From contig NZ_JANZXB010000010.1 of NCBI RefSeq assembly GCF_025371035.1, forward strand, positions 62,001 to 126,000: 64,000 nucleotides of DNA, in the 5' to 3' direction. The position numbers and the translations under genes were made by a program. The first letter of the stretch is position 1; each line of letters starts with the position of its first letter. This DNA is from Sphingomonas sp. LC-1 (GTDB lineage: Bacteria > Pseudomonadota > Alphaproteobacteria > Sphingomonadales > Sphingomonadaceae). This document shows, piece by piece, positions 1 through 8,820 of the stretch. The notes beneath the pieces were generated by a model, which was not told the origin of the DNA, did no database searches, and was given only the letters and a program-made list of their open reading frames with translations.

Positions 1-422
1 CGCTCCACGCGGCGGGCGACGACAGCCATAAGGAGCCCTGGTATGCCGATACGATCATCGGCACGACCTTTATCGGGCACCCCAATGGCGAGGATCATAT
101 CCAGTCCGCCCGCGTCATTGCCGCCCAGCCGCGTCATCCCATCCTGGCCGGGGTCCGCATGCCCTGGGTCGCGCGCGACGAATGGTACAGCTTCGACGGC
201 AATCCCGCCGCGCGTGGCATGATCGTCCTCGCACAGGTGGACGAGGCGAGCTATCGTCCGGGCGAGAAGCTGCGCATGGGCACCCATCCGGTCATGTGGA
301 TCAATTCGCGCACCACGGGCCGGGTCTTCTACTCGGCGCTGGGCCATGAGCCGCAGCTTTACGACGACCCCGCCTATCGCCGCATCCTGACCAATGCGAT
401 CCGCTGGGCCGCGCGGTCCTAG
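1..422 (+). CDS. ThuA-like domain protein, 3' part only
   Basis: The reading frame is open from the window edge (first full codon at position 3) to the TAG stop, so the N-terminus lies outside. The visible part begins LHAAGDDSHKEPWY and continues with HPILAG, EWYSFD, HPVMWINS and GRVFYSALGHE. This pattern (a WY-containing segment, then the PVMW and GRVFYSALGH strands) is typical of ThuA-like domains, which have a class I glutamine-amidotransferase-like fold. ThuA proteins are linked to sugar (trehalose and related) metabolism, but the substrate cannot be told from this fragment. The ATG at 159 is internal to the domain and is not the real start. The gene converges on sdaA with a 24-bp gap. 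Confidence 0.75.
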   Translation, partial: LHAAGDDSHKEPWYADTIIGTTFIGHPNGEDHIQSARVIAAQPRHPILAGVRMPWVARDEWYSFDGNPAARGMIVLAQVDEASYRPGEKLRMGTHPVMWINSRTTGRVFYSALGHEPQLYDDPAYRRILTNAIRWAARS

Positions 423-446
423 CCCGTCATTGCGTAGCCGTGCGCG

Positions 447-1850
447 TCAGCACTCGACCACGTTCACGGCCAGGCCCCCCAGGCTGGTTTCCTTATACTG
501 CGACTTCATATCCTCGCCGGTCTGGCGCATCGTTTCGATGACCTGATCCAAGCTGACGATATGCCGCCCATCGCCATGGAGCGCGAGATAGGCGGCGTTG
601 ATCGCCTTGATCGCCCCCATGGTATTGCGCTCGATACAGGGGATCTGGACAAGGCCGCCGATCGGATCGCAGGTCAGGCCCAGATTATGCTCCATGCCGA
701 TCTCGGCGGCATTCTCCACCTGCGAAGGGGTGCCGCCCAGCGCCGCCGCCAGCCCCGCCGCCGCCATCGAACAGGCGACGCCGACCTCGCCCTGACAGCC
801 CATCTCCGCCGCCGAAATCGAGGCGCGCTTCTTGTAGAGCATTCCCACCGCCGCCGCCGTCAGCAACAGGGTCCGCATTCCGTCACGCGTCGCACCGTGG
901 ACGAAGGTCTCATAATAGCGCAGCACCGCCGGGATGACGCCCGCCGCGCCGTTCGTGGGGGCGGTGACGACCCTGCCCCCGGCCGCATTTTCCTCGTTGA
1001 CGGCCAGCGCCCACAGGCTGACCCATTCGAACACTAGGCTCGGATCGGTGCGTGGCCCCCGATCGAGCAGCTTCTGCCGGATCGCCTGTGCGCGACGCTG
1101 TACCTTCAATCCCCCCGGCAGGACGCCCGATGCGGCACAGCCCCGTTCGATCGCGCCGCACATCGCATCGCGAACCCGGTCCAGAAACGCGTCGGTCTCG
1201 CCATCTTCACGCCATGCCGCTTCATTGGCTCGCACGATCTGCGCGATCGACAGACCGGTCTCGGCCGCCCGTTCCAGCAGTTCCGCGCCCGAGGCAAAGG
1301 GATGCGCCAAGCGACGGTTGGTCCGCATCGGCTCGGCCCCCTCCATGCGGATCGCGCCACCACCGATCGAATAGAAGCGCCGCACCACCGCACTGCCGTC
1401 CGCCAGAAAGGCCGTGAAGACCATGCCATTGGGATGCGCGGGCAGAAAGCCCGGCCGGAACAGCAAGTCAGCCTCATAGTCGAAGGGCAGATCATGCCGT
1501 CCGTCCAGGCGGATCTCACCCGTTCGGGCGATATTCGCGAGCAGCCCCTCGATCGCGTCGGGATCGACCGTCTCGGGCGTTTCCCCGGCCAGCCCCAGCA
1601 GGACCGCACGATCGCTATGATGGCCACGACCGGTCAGCGACAGCGATCCGAATAGCTCGGCCTGCACTCGTTCCGGGACCAGGCCGGTGTCGAGCATTTC
1701 CGCCGCGAACGCCTTGGCCGCGCGCATCGGGCCGACGGTGTGCGAACTCGATGGACCGATCCCGATCGTGAACAATTCCGTGACGCTGACGGCGGCGATG
1801 CTGTCTTCACTGCGTGGCAAGGTGGTCATTGGGCTGGCAGGAAGGGTCAC
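447..1850 (-). CDS. sdaA: L-serine ammonia-lyase (L-serine dehydratase), single-chain iron-sulfur type
   Basis: This 467-residue protein deaminates L-serine to pyruvate and ammonia in the cytoplasm. It has the hallmark IGIGPSSSHTVGPMRAA near the N-terminus (beta domain) and, in the alpha domain, GCQGEVGVACSMAAAG and CDPIGGLVQIPCIERN, which carry the conserved cysteines of the [4Fe-4S] enzyme family. Length and domain order match the bacterial one-chain form. The first start in frame is GTG at 1850, with GGAA seven bases upstream. An ATG at 1829 is the alternative but has no visible ribosome binding site. It appears monocistronic. Confidence 0.95.
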   Translation of the reverse strand: MTLPASPMTTLPRSEDSIAAVSVTELFTIGIGPSSSHTVGPMRAAKAFAAEMLDTGLVPERVQAELFGSLSLTGRGHHSDRAVLLGLAGETPETVDPDAIEGLLANIARTGEIRLDGRHDLPFDYEADLLFRPGFLPAHPNGMVFTAFLADGSAVVRRFYSIGGGAIRMEGAEPMRTNRRLAHPFASGAELLERAAETGLSIAQIVRANEAAWREDGETDAFLDRVRDAMCGAIERGCAASGVLPGGLKVQRRAQAIRQKLLDRGPRTDPSLVFEWVSLWALAVNEENAAGGRVVTAPTNGAAGVIPAVLRYYETFVHGATRDGMRTLLLTAAAVGMLYKKRASISAAEMGCQGEVGVACSMAAAGLAAALGGTPSQVENAAEIGMEHNLGLTCDPIGGLVQIPCIERNTMGAIKAINAAYLALHGDGRHIVSLDQVIETMRQTGEDMKSQYKETSLGGLAVNVVEC

Positions 1851-2160
1851 GATCGTTCCAGTTGTTACCGGTTTGCCGATGACTAGCCCAATCGCCCGTC
1901 ACGGGCCAGCCGCGAAAACGGCCTTTCCCAAGTCTCGCTACAGCGCCTCTCCCGTCTCGACCGGCGTGACTTGGTCGACATGGCAACCGGCGATGACGTC
2001 CATCGATCGGACGATCCGCACCCTGATCCTGATGCCATCACCTTTGGCGGAGTGGATCATACGCCGCCGCAGACCCATATCGCGCAAGGACCATGAATTC
2101 CGCTCGACCAGGCGCGAACCGGCTGATGGCGAATCCCATCCATCACGCCCCTTACGCAAC
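1851..2160. other. Intergenic stretch between sdaA and rpmE
   Basis: About 310 bases lie between the sdaA start and the rpmE terminator. It should hold the sdaA promoter on the minus strand. A 46-codon minus-strand frame beginning with ATG at 2078 and ending at 1938 exists, but it has no ribosome binding site and no recognisable family, so I do not call it a gene. No repeat or RNA gene is apparent. Confidence 0.4.
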
Positions 2161-2192
2161 AAAGCCCGGCACTTCCCTAGGAAGTACCGGGC
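2161..2192 (-). terminator. Intrinsic terminator of rpmE
   Basis: A 13-bp stem (2164-2176 with 2180-2192, one mismatch) closes a 3-base loop. On the minus strand it is followed by TTTGTTG. It sits about 30 bases downstream of the rpmE stop. Confidence 0.75.
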
Positions 2193-2224
2193 CTTGTCGA
2201 CATCCGCTCAAACGAGCGAAGCAG

Positions 2225-2455
2225 TTACTTGCGGAGCGTGAGACCGCCACCGAAGCGCTTGTTGAAGCGCGCGACCTGACCGCCGGTGTCCAGCATCTGG
2301 CCACGGCCACCGGTCCAGGCCGGGTGCGCCAGCGGATCGATGTCGAGCTGCATCGTGTCGCCTTCCTTGCCCCAGGTGGAGCGGGTTTCGAACACGGTGC
2401 CGTCGGTCATCTGCACCTTGATCATGTGATAGTCGGGATGGGTATCGGTCTTCAT
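2225..2455 (-). CDS. rpmE: 50S ribosomal protein L31
   Basis: This 76-residue basic protein begins [19 protein letters not shown] and contains THPAW-like and RFNKRFGG segments of L31. It has no CxxC zinc-ribbon cysteines, so it belongs to the zinc-free (C-minus) version of the family. It is a component of the large ribosomal subunit near the central protuberance. The ATG is preceded by GGAG at a good distance, and the gene is followed by a clear intrinsic terminator. It lies directly after fabZ, where many proteobacteria have lpxA. Confidence 0.95.
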   Translation of the reverse strand: MKTDTHPDYHMIKVQMTDGTVFETRSTWGKEGDTMQLDIDPLAHPAWTGGRGQMLDTGGQVARFNKRFGGGLTLRK

Positions 2456-2553
2456 GATATTGCTCCGGAAATGGCTGGTTCCGACCAGCCTTAAAGCTCA
2501 AGGCGCGGCCCATAGCGGACCGCGCCCCGATAGTCAAAAGCGACGTGGTGCCG

Positions 2554-3042
2554 TCACGCCTCGGCGGGCGGGTCGGCGATCATCGCGGTGAAATTGGCCT
2601 CCGCCACGACGGTGCCGTCGATCTTGGCGACACCCGCGAACTTACAGACGCGGGTCCGCTTCGACACGAACTCGACCTCCAGATGCAGAAGCACCCCGGG
2701 TTCGACAGGCTTGCGGAACTTCACGCCATCGATCGACATGAAGTAGACGAGCTTGCCCGAATTGGCGAGGCCCAGGCTCTCCACGCCCAGGACACCGGCG
2801 GCTTGTGCCAGCGCCTCCACGATCAGCACGCCCGGCATGATCGGACGGCCGGGATAATGGCCCTGGAAAAAGCCCTCGTTGATCGTCACCGCCTTCACCG
2901 CGCGGATCGACGTGTCGAGGACCAGTTCCTCGACACGATCGACCAGCAGCATCGGATAACGGTGGGGGATCGCCGCCATGACCCGGGTAACGTCCAGCGG
3001 GCCCATGACGGTCTTCACCGCATCATTCACGACGTCGCTCAC
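2554..3042 (-). CDS. fabZ: 3-hydroxyacyl-[acyl-carrier-protein] dehydratase FabZ
   Basis: FabZ dehydrates 3-hydroxyacyl-ACP to trans-2-enoyl-ACP in fatty acid elongation. The hot-dog fold motifs are clear: [13 protein letters not shown] with the catalytic His, and [20 protein letters not shown] with the catalytic Glu. I place the start at the GTG at 3042, which lies 7 bases after the stop of the skp-like gene and gives about 162 residues. The ATG at 3006 is a plausible alternative just before the conserved core. An open frame extends to 3123, but that stretch overlaps the coding end of the upstream gene. It is the last gene of the cluster. No lpxD precedes it and no lpxA follows. Confidence 0.95.
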   Translation of the reverse strand: MSDVVNDAVKTVMGPLDVTRVMAAIPHRYPMLLVDRVEELVLDTSIRAVKAVTINEGFFQGHYPGRPIMPGVLIVEALAQAAGVLGVESLGLANSGKLVYFMSIDGVKFRKPVEPGVLLHLEVEFVSKRTRVCKFAGVAKIDGTVVAEANFTAMIADPPAEA

Positions 3043-3049
3043 GGACGAA

Positions 3050-3721
3050 TTACCGGCCGCTGTTCTGACGACGCGCGGGCGCCGTAGCGGGGGTCGCGGC
3101 CGGAGCGGCGGCGGGAGCAGCACCCTGCTGCTGACCCTGCTGACCCGGCTGCCAGTTGGCGGGCGGGGTGATGCTGACGGTCGGGACCAGCTTGTCGAGC
3201 TCGGCCGTCACCGCAGAGGTGATGTCGGCGGTCGGCTGCATGAACAGCACCGCCTGCGGGCTGACCAGCAGGCTGACATTCTTGGCGCGCACGGCGTTCT
3301 GCACCGCTTCGCCCAGACGCGCCTGGATCTGCTCGACCGCATAGCCCTGTGCACGGGCGGCGGGCTGGGTCAGGCGGGCGAGTTCCTGCTCACCGGCCTG
3401 CTGCTTCGCCTGGATCGACTGAGCCTGGGTGCGCAGCGCGGCTTCGTTGGCGTTGGGGGCCGAACGGGCGGTCTGGAACGCCTGGACCAGCGGCTCCAGC
3501 TCGCGGCCGATCGCGGCACGACGGGCTTCGGCCTGGTCGAGCTGAGCCTTGTAGGTCGTCTCGATCTGCTGGCGCGCGGTCGTCCAGGCACGCGAACCGG
3601 CGATCGCGCCCTGCGGATCGGCAACGGCGACGCCGTTGACCTGGGCGCTGGCGCTCGTGGCCACCGTGGCGGCCGGCGCGACGAGAGCCGCCGCGAGAAG
3701 GAGCTTGGAAATCGTCTTCAT
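3050..3721 (-). CDS. OmpH/Skp family periplasmic chaperone
   Basis: This 223-residue secreted protein begins [20 protein letters not shown] and has a signal peptide ending near SASA-Q. A helical, Gln- and Ala-rich body follows ([20 protein letters not shown]), typical of the Skp/OmpH trimeric jellyfish chaperones that escort outer-membrane proteins. The C-terminus is a low-complexity Gln, Ala and Pro tail, unlike E. coli Skp. Its ATG overlaps the bamA stop in a TGATG arrangement, so translation is probably coupled. The open frame upstream of this ATG lies inside bamA and is not coding here. Confidence 0.88.
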   Translation of the reverse strand: MKTISKLLLAAALVAPAATVATSASAQVNGVAVADPQGAIAGSRAWTTARQQIETTYKAQLDQAEARRAAIGRELEPLVQAFQTARSAPNANEAALRTQAQSIQAKQQAGEQELARLTQPAARAQGYAVEQIQARLGEAVQNAVRAKNVSLLVSPQAVLFMQPTADITSAVTAELDKLVPTVSITPPANWQPGQQGQQQGAAPAAAPAATPATAPARRQNSGR

Positions 3722-6459
3722 CAGAACTGCGTCCCTACGTTGAAAGTGATAAGCTTGGGGTCGTCGCCCGGCTGCGTGACCAATGCCTTGGCCAGGTCGA
3801 TGCGCAGCGGTCCAAATGGTGAATTCCAGTTCACGCCGATACCGATCGACACGCGCGGCTTCCAGGTGCCAAGATAGAATTGCTCCTGGGCATAATTGGT
3901 GTTCTGAAGCGCGATATTGGCCGTCGAACCGGAGCAAGCGCCACCCAGCGTCGCAGAGTAGCCGGTCTGGCAGGTGGTGGTGAGGCCCGCCGTCTTGTCC
4001 GCCGTGGTGCTGTCGTTGGTAGGCACCTGAAAAAGCGGGCGTCCCTGTGTGTCCGTCTGGGCGACCGGCGCCAGCGTCGGCGAGCCGTCCTTATTGAACA
4101 AGGGATTGCCGTTGGCGTCCTTCGCCTGCGGGAAGTTGAGCGAGGCCAGCGGGCGGGTGACGCCCCACAGGCTGCCCGCCTGGACATAGACGCTGGGGCG
4201 CAGGCCCATCTCACGCGCGCCCGAACCCAATGGGATTTCCAGCTCCGCACGCGCCAGATAGTAAGCGCGGCCGCCCAGTGCGTCGTCGACGAACTGCTGC
4301 CGGTCCTTGCTGAGCGACTGGCTGCCGTCGTTGCCGATGACATAGGGCACGCGCAGCACGCGCGGGCCGACGCCACGAATGTCGAAGCCGCGGAACTGCG
4401 GCTCGCCCAGATAGAAACGATCGACGATGCGGACCGGATCGATACCCGGACCACGGCTGCCTTCGAGCGAGTGGATATAACCGCCCTCGCCCAGGATCGA
4501 GAAGACGAAGCCCTTGCCCAGCCCCTTGAACTTGGCGCCTTCCGCGCGGGTGCGGATATACTTCACGTCGCCGCCCAGACCAGCAAAGTCCTGGCTGAAC
4601 GAGAAGCGATGACCCGCCGTCGGACGCAGGCGGCTGTTCAGGCTGTCATAGATCAGCGAATAGCCGATGGACGAGGTCCAGCGATTGCCGATCGAGTCGC
4701 AGAGATAGCGGCCCGCCTGCTGGAAGTTACAGCTGCCGTCCGCGTTGAAGAATGACGAGTCCAGGCCAACCTGGTCATAGGTCAGGCCATAACGACCCGA
4801 CAGCGACCAATATTCGGTCAACGGCACGCCCGCACGAACCTGGAAGCCGGTCGAGACCTGGCTGTAGGTCGTCTGGCGCGTGGTGCCCAGATAGTTGAAC
4901 GAGTTGAAGTCGCGGCGGAACACATCGACGCCGAGCGCGATATTCTTGTCGAACACATAAGGCTCGGTGAAGCCCAACTCGATCGACTTGGAATAGGCCG
5001 AGTAGTTGACGCCCGCGCGCAGTTCCTGGCCCTTGCCGCGGAAGTTGCGCTGGGTGATGTTCGCCTGGATGATGAAGCGTTCCAGCGACGAATAACCGGC
5101 CGACAGCTGCAACGAGCCGGTCGACTGTTCCTCGACATTGGTTTCCAGAACGATCCGGTCCGGCGTCGAGCCGGGGTTCTGCTTGATCTCCAGCTTTTCC
5201 TGGAAATAGCCAAGCGAGTTGATGCGGTCCTGGCTGCGACGGACCTGGAAGCTGTTGAAGGCATCCCCCTCGGCCACGCGGATTTCGCGGCGGACGACCT
5301 TATCCTGCGTCTGGGTGTTGCCGTTAATGTCGATCCGCTCGACATAGGTCCGCTTGGCTTCGGCGATGTTGAAGGTGATCGACATGGTCAGCGCTTCCTT
5401 GTCGCGCTGGAAATTCGGTTCCACGTCGGTGAAGGCATAGCCGAACAGGCCCGCCGTCTGGCTGAGGCTGTCGATCGAATCCTCGATCAGCTTGGCATTG
5501 TACCAGTCGCCCTTCTTCATCGGCAGCGACTGGGCGAGCTTGTCATTGTCGAAGTCGCGGATCTGGCTGTCGACCTTGACGTCGCCGAATTTGTAGCGCG
5601 GACCTTCCTCCACCACATAAGTGATGATGAAGTCCTTCTTGTCCGGGGTCAGCTCGGCCACCGCGCTGGTCACGCGGAAGTCGGCATAGCCGTTGGACAG
5701 ATAGAAGGCGCGCAGCTTCTGCTGGTCGGCGGCCAGGCGATCCTGATCGTAGCTGGTGGCCGAGGACAGGAAACGGAACCAGCGCGACTGCTTGGTGTAC
5801 ATCGCACCACGCAGTTCATCGTCCGAGAATTTCTCGTTGCCGATGATGTTGATCTGGCGGACCTTGGACTTGGGCCCCTCGCTGATCTCGAAAACCACGT
5901 CGACGCGGTTCTGGTCCAGATTGACCATCTTCGGCTCGACCACTGCGCCGAAACGACCCTGGCGGCGATAGAGTTCGACGATGCGCGCCACGTCCTGTCG
6001 CACGGCGGTACGGGTGAAGATCTGGCGAGGAGACAGCTTGATCTCCTTCTTGATCTTGTCTTCCTTCAGGCGCTTGTTGCCCTCCAGAATGACCCGGTTG
6101 ATGATCGGATTCTCTCGCACGCGCAGCACGATGTCACCGGACTCGACGCCCGAGATGGAGAAGTCGGCGAACAGCTCCGACGCCTGGAGATCCTTCAGCG
6201 CCTGGTCGAGCGTTTCGGGCGTATAGGGAATGCCGACCCGCAGCTTGGTATAGGACAGCACCGTCTCGGGTTCGATACGCTGCGCACCCTCGACGCGCAG
6301 CGTCTTGATCGTCCGCACCGGGGCGGGCGCGACGACCGATGTCGGGGCGGCGGCACCGCCGGGAGCGGTCGGTGCGGTCTGCGCCCAGACGGGAACGCCG
6401 GACAGCATCGTGCCCGCCAGCAATATGGCGCCCGCGCGCACAGTCTTCATACCCGTCAT
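3721..6459 (-). CDS. bamA: Outer membrane protein assembly factor BamA
   Basis: BamA is the central beta-barrel of the machine that inserts outer-membrane proteins. After a signal peptide ending at VWAQ, five POTRA repeats occupy roughly residues 50-430 (first one IKTLRVEGAQRIEPETVLSY), followed by the Omp85 barrel. The conserved loop-6 RGF is visible in EPQFRGFDIRG. The protein is about 912 residues, longer than the roughly 810 of E. coli, because about 80 extra residues with two cysteines sit near the C-terminus between the strands VYVQAGSLW and PRVSIGIGVNW. Starts possible are GTG 6477, ATG 6459 and ATG 6450. I prefer 6459, which has GGTG upstream. It lies between rseP and the skp-like gene, as in most proteobacteria. 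Confidence 0.95.
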   Translation of the reverse strand: MTGMKTVRAGAILLAGTMLSGVPVWAQTAPTAPGGAAAPTSVVAPAPVRTIKTLRVEGAQRIEPETVLSYTKLRVGIPYTPETLDQALKDLQASELFADFSISGVESGDIVLRVRENPIINRVILEGNKRLKEDKIKKEIKLSPRQIFTRTAVRQDVARIVELYRRQGRFGAVVEPKMVNLDQNRVDVVFEISEGPKSKVRQINIIGNEKFSDDELRGAMYTKQSRWFRFLSSATSYDQDRLAADQQKLRAFYLSNGYADFRVTSAVAELTPDKKDFIITYVVEEGPRYKFGDVKVDSQIRDFDNDKLAQSLPMKKGDWYNAKLIEDSIDSLSQTAGLFGYAFTDVEPNFQRDKEALTMSITFNIAEAKRTYVERIDINGNTQTQDKVVRREIRVAEGDAFNSFQVRRSQDRINSLGYFQEKLEIKQNPGSTPDRIVLETNVEEQSTGSLQLSAGYSSLERFIIQANITQRNFRGKGQELRAGVNYSAYSKSIELGFTEPYVFDKNIALGVDVFRRDFNSFNYLGTTRQTTYSQVSTGFQVRAGVPLTEYWSLSGRYGLTYDQVGLDSSFFNADGSCNFQQAGRYLCDSIGNRWTSSIGYSLIYDSLNSRLRPTAGHRFSFSQDFAGLGGDVKYIRTRAEGAKFKGLGKGFVFSILGEGGYIHSLEGSRGPGIDPVRIVDRFYLGEPQFRGFDIRGVGPRVLRVPYVIGNDGSQSLSKDRQQFVDDALGGRAYYLARAELEIPLGSGAREMGLRPSVYVQAGSLWGVTRPLASLNFPQAKDANGNPLFNKDGSPTLAPVAQTDTQGRPLFQVPTNDSTTADKTAGLTTTCQTGYSATLGGACSGSTANIALQNTNYAQEQFYLGTWKPRVSIGIGVNWNSPFGPLRIDLAKALVTQPGDDPKLITFNVGTQF

Positions 6460-6529
6460 TGCTGTCACCAAACCCACCCCAGAAAAGTCGAACCGACCCC
6501 TGTCGTAACCGCGCCCTGCCCCATCGTCG

Positions 6530-7666
6530 TCAACCGATCAAGCCGGCGATATTCCGCCATAGGCCCAAATTGCCCAGATCATTGAACGTAACGAACAGCA
6601 TCAGGGCCAGAATTGCGATCAAACCGCCGCGAAATGCCCATTCCTGGGCTGCCGGCTCCAGGGGACGCCGCCGCACCGCTTCGATCGCGTAGAAAAGAAG
6701 ATGACCGCCATCCAGCATCGGCACTGGCAACAGGTTGATGAACCCCAGATTGATGGACACCAGCGCCACGAAGAAAACAAAGGCGTCCAGGCCTAGCGAC
6801 ATCTGTTCGCCCGATACCTTGGCGATCGACACCGGCCCGCCGAGTTCCTTCACCGAGCGACGGCCGGAGATCACCTGCCCGAGCGTTTCGACCATCATGC
6901 GGACGATCTCGCCGGTCCGCTGCACCGCGACGACAGGCGCGCGGAGCAGCCCGACCGGGCGGAGATCGACCTGGCCAGAGCCGCGAAGCCCCAGGCGACC
7001 GATGCGATAGCTGTTGCCGAATCGGTCGCGCTGCTGCTCGGTGCCGACCGTCGTCTCGGTCGTGAAGCTGCGCCCGTCCCGCTCGGCGGTGATGGTCACC
7101 CGCTCGCCCGCGCGAATCTGCACATAGCGGGCGATGTCGGCGAAGTCGGTGACGGTGCGATCCCCGATCGCGGTCACCCGGTCGCCGGCGCGAAGCGTCG
7201 TCGAGGCGGCCGCGCTGCCCGGCATCACCTGGCCGACCACCGGCGGGATCACCACCTCGCCATAAGCATAGGCGAAACCGGCCAGGATCAGGATGGCGGC
7301 GACGAAGTTGATCGCCGGGCCCGCCGCGACGATGATCGCGCGCTGCCACACCGGCTTGGCCTGAAAGGTCCGGGCGCGTTCTTCAGGGGGCAAAGAGAGC
7401 CAGGCCGCATCGGGCTGGCCGGCGGGGTTCATGTCGCCCGCGAACTTGACGTAACCGCCCAGCGGCAGCCAGCCGATCTTCCACCGCGTATCGCGCTTGT
7501 CGGTAAAGCCGAAAATCTCCCGACCGAAGCCGATCGAGAATGTCTCTGCCTTCACCCCGAACCAGCGGCCGGCAAGGTAATGACCCATCTCGTGCACGAA
7601 CACGAGCGGACCGAGAGCGAGAATGAAGGCCAGAACGGTCAGCAACAGGCCGGGGGTTTCGATCAA
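6530..7666 (-). CDS. rseP: RIP metalloprotease RseP (site-2 protease)
   Basis: This inner-membrane zinc protease of the M50 family cleaves transmembrane anti-sigma factors and remnant signal peptides. The first membrane helix contains HEMGH (about residues 25-29), the zinc-binding HExxH. A PDZ domain follows (PVVGQVMPGSAAASTTLRAGDRV), then the C-terminal PVPMLDGGHLLFY with the third zinc ligand. I start it at TTG 7666, which overlaps the dxr stop as TTGA and has GAGGA eight bases upstream. The TTG at 7675 is too close to that site. Length is about 378 residues, normal for the family. Confidence 0.93.
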   Translation of the reverse strand: MIETPGLLLTVLAFILALGPLVFVHEMGHYLAGRWFGVKAETFSIGFGREIFGFTDKRDTRWKIGWLPLGGYVKFAGDMNPAGQPDAAWLSLPPEERARTFQAKPVWQRAIIVAAGPAINFVAAILILAGFAYAYGEVVIPPVVGQVMPGSAAASTTLRAGDRVTAIGDRTVTDFADIARYVQIRAGERVTITAERDGRSFTTETTVGTEQQRDRFGNSYRIGRLGLRGSGQVDLRPVGLLRAPVVAVQRTGEIVRMMVETLGQVISGRRSVKELGGPVSIAKVSGEQMSLGLDAFVFFVALVSINLGFINLLPVPMLDGGHLLFYAIEAVRRRPLEPAAQEWAFRGGLIAILALMLFVTFNDLGNLGLWRNIAGLIG

Positions 7667-8820
7667 ACGACGCAATCCTCAACGCGCTCGGCCGCCAACA
7701 CCCGCGTCTCCGCATCGATCGCGATCACCGCATCGAGCGTTTCCGGCGGGGCCGGGTCGTAGCGGTGGAGAACATGTTCGACGATTGCGGCAATTTCGAG
7801 GAAGCCGATACGCCGCGCGAGAAAAGCTGCGACCGCGACCTCATTCGCCGCATTCAAGATGGCTGGGGCAGCGCCCCCCGCCTCCAGCGCCGCACGCGCC
7901 AGCCGCAGCGCGGGAAAACGAAGCGGGTCGGGCGCGGCAAAGTCCATCCTCCCCAGCGCCACCAGATCGAGTGGCGCCATCGGAGTCGGCATCCGGTCGG
8001 GCCAGGCCAGGCAATGCGCGATCGGCACCCGCATGTCGGAGGGGCCGAGCTGCGCCAACATCGAGCCATCGACATAATCGACCGCCGAATGGATGATCGA
8101 TTGCGGATGAAGCACGATCTCGATCCGGTCGGCCGGGACGGGGAACAGCCGGGCCGCCTCGATCAGTTCCAGCCCCTTGTTCATCATCGTCGCCGAGTCG
8201 ACCGAGATTTTGGCACCCATCGACCAGTTGGGATGTGCCACCGCCTGTTCGGGGGTGACACGGCGCATCTCCTCGGTGCTCGATTCGCGGAAGGGTCCGC
8301 CGCTGGCGGTCAGCACGATCCGCCGCACCCGCTCGGGTCGGGCGAAGTCGAAGCATTGATAGATGGCGTTATGCTCGCTGTCCGCGGGCAGGAGCGTCGC
8401 CCCTGCCTTGGCCGCCGCCGCCAACACCACCTCGCCTGCGGAAACCAGGGGCTCCTTGTTGGCGAGCACCACCGTCCCGCCAAGGGCGATCGCCGCCATG
8501 GCGGGCTCCAGCCCGGCGCAGCCGACGATCGCGCCCATGGTCCAGTCCGCGCCGCTCGCCGCCGCCTCGATCACCGCCGCACGGCCGCCCGCGACACGCG
8601 TCTCCGTGCCCGCCAGCGCGTCGCGCAGATCGGGCAGGCAGCGCTCGTCCGCAACCACCGCCAGTTCGGCGCCAGTCCGCTTCGCCGCCGCCGCGAGCTT
8701 GCCGACATCGCAATTGGCGGTCAGCGCGCGAACCCGATAGCGGTCGGGCTCACGCTCGATCAAATCCAGGGTCGAGGTACCGACCGAGCCGGTCGCACCC
8801 AGAATCGTAACGCTACGCAT
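7663..8820 (-). CDS. dxr: 1-deoxy-D-xylulose-5-phosphate reductoisomerase
   Basis: Dxr catalyses the first committed step of the MEP isoprenoid pathway, converting DXP to methylerythritol phosphate with NADPH. The N-terminal Rossmann motif is GATGSVGTSTLDLI. The active-site stretches LTASGGPFRESS and SVDSATMMNKGLELIEAARLF are intact. The length of 385 residues is standard. The ATG overlaps the cdsA stop by one base (TGATG) and the stop overlaps the rseP start. Together with uppS in the same cluster it supplies the isoprenoid chain used for cell-wall lipid carriers. Confidence 0.97.
   Translation of the reverse strand: MRSVTILGATGSVGTSTLDLIEREPDRYRVRALTANCDVGKLAAAAKRTGAELAVVADERCLPDLRDALAGTETRVAGGRAAVIEAAASGADWTMGAIVGCAGLEPAMAAIALGGTVVLANKEPLVSAGEVVLAAAAKAGATLLPADSEHNAIYQCFDFARPERVRRIVLTASGGPFRESSTEEMRRVTPEQAVAHPNWSMGAKISVDSATMMNKGLELIEAARLFPVPADRIEIVLHPQSIIHSAVDYVDGSMLAQLGPSDMRVPIAHCLAWPDRMPTPMAPLDLVALGRMDFAAPDPLRFPALRLARAALEAGGAAPAILNAANEVAVAAFLARRIGFLEIAAIVEHVLHRYDPAPPETLDAVIAIDAETRVLAAERVEDCVV

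Noticed and set aside
1938-2162. Minus-strand frame of 74 codons between sdaA and rpmE
   Set aside because: The first start is TTG, later ATGs have no ribosome binding site, the 5' end overlaps the rpmE terminator, and the product resembles no family I know.
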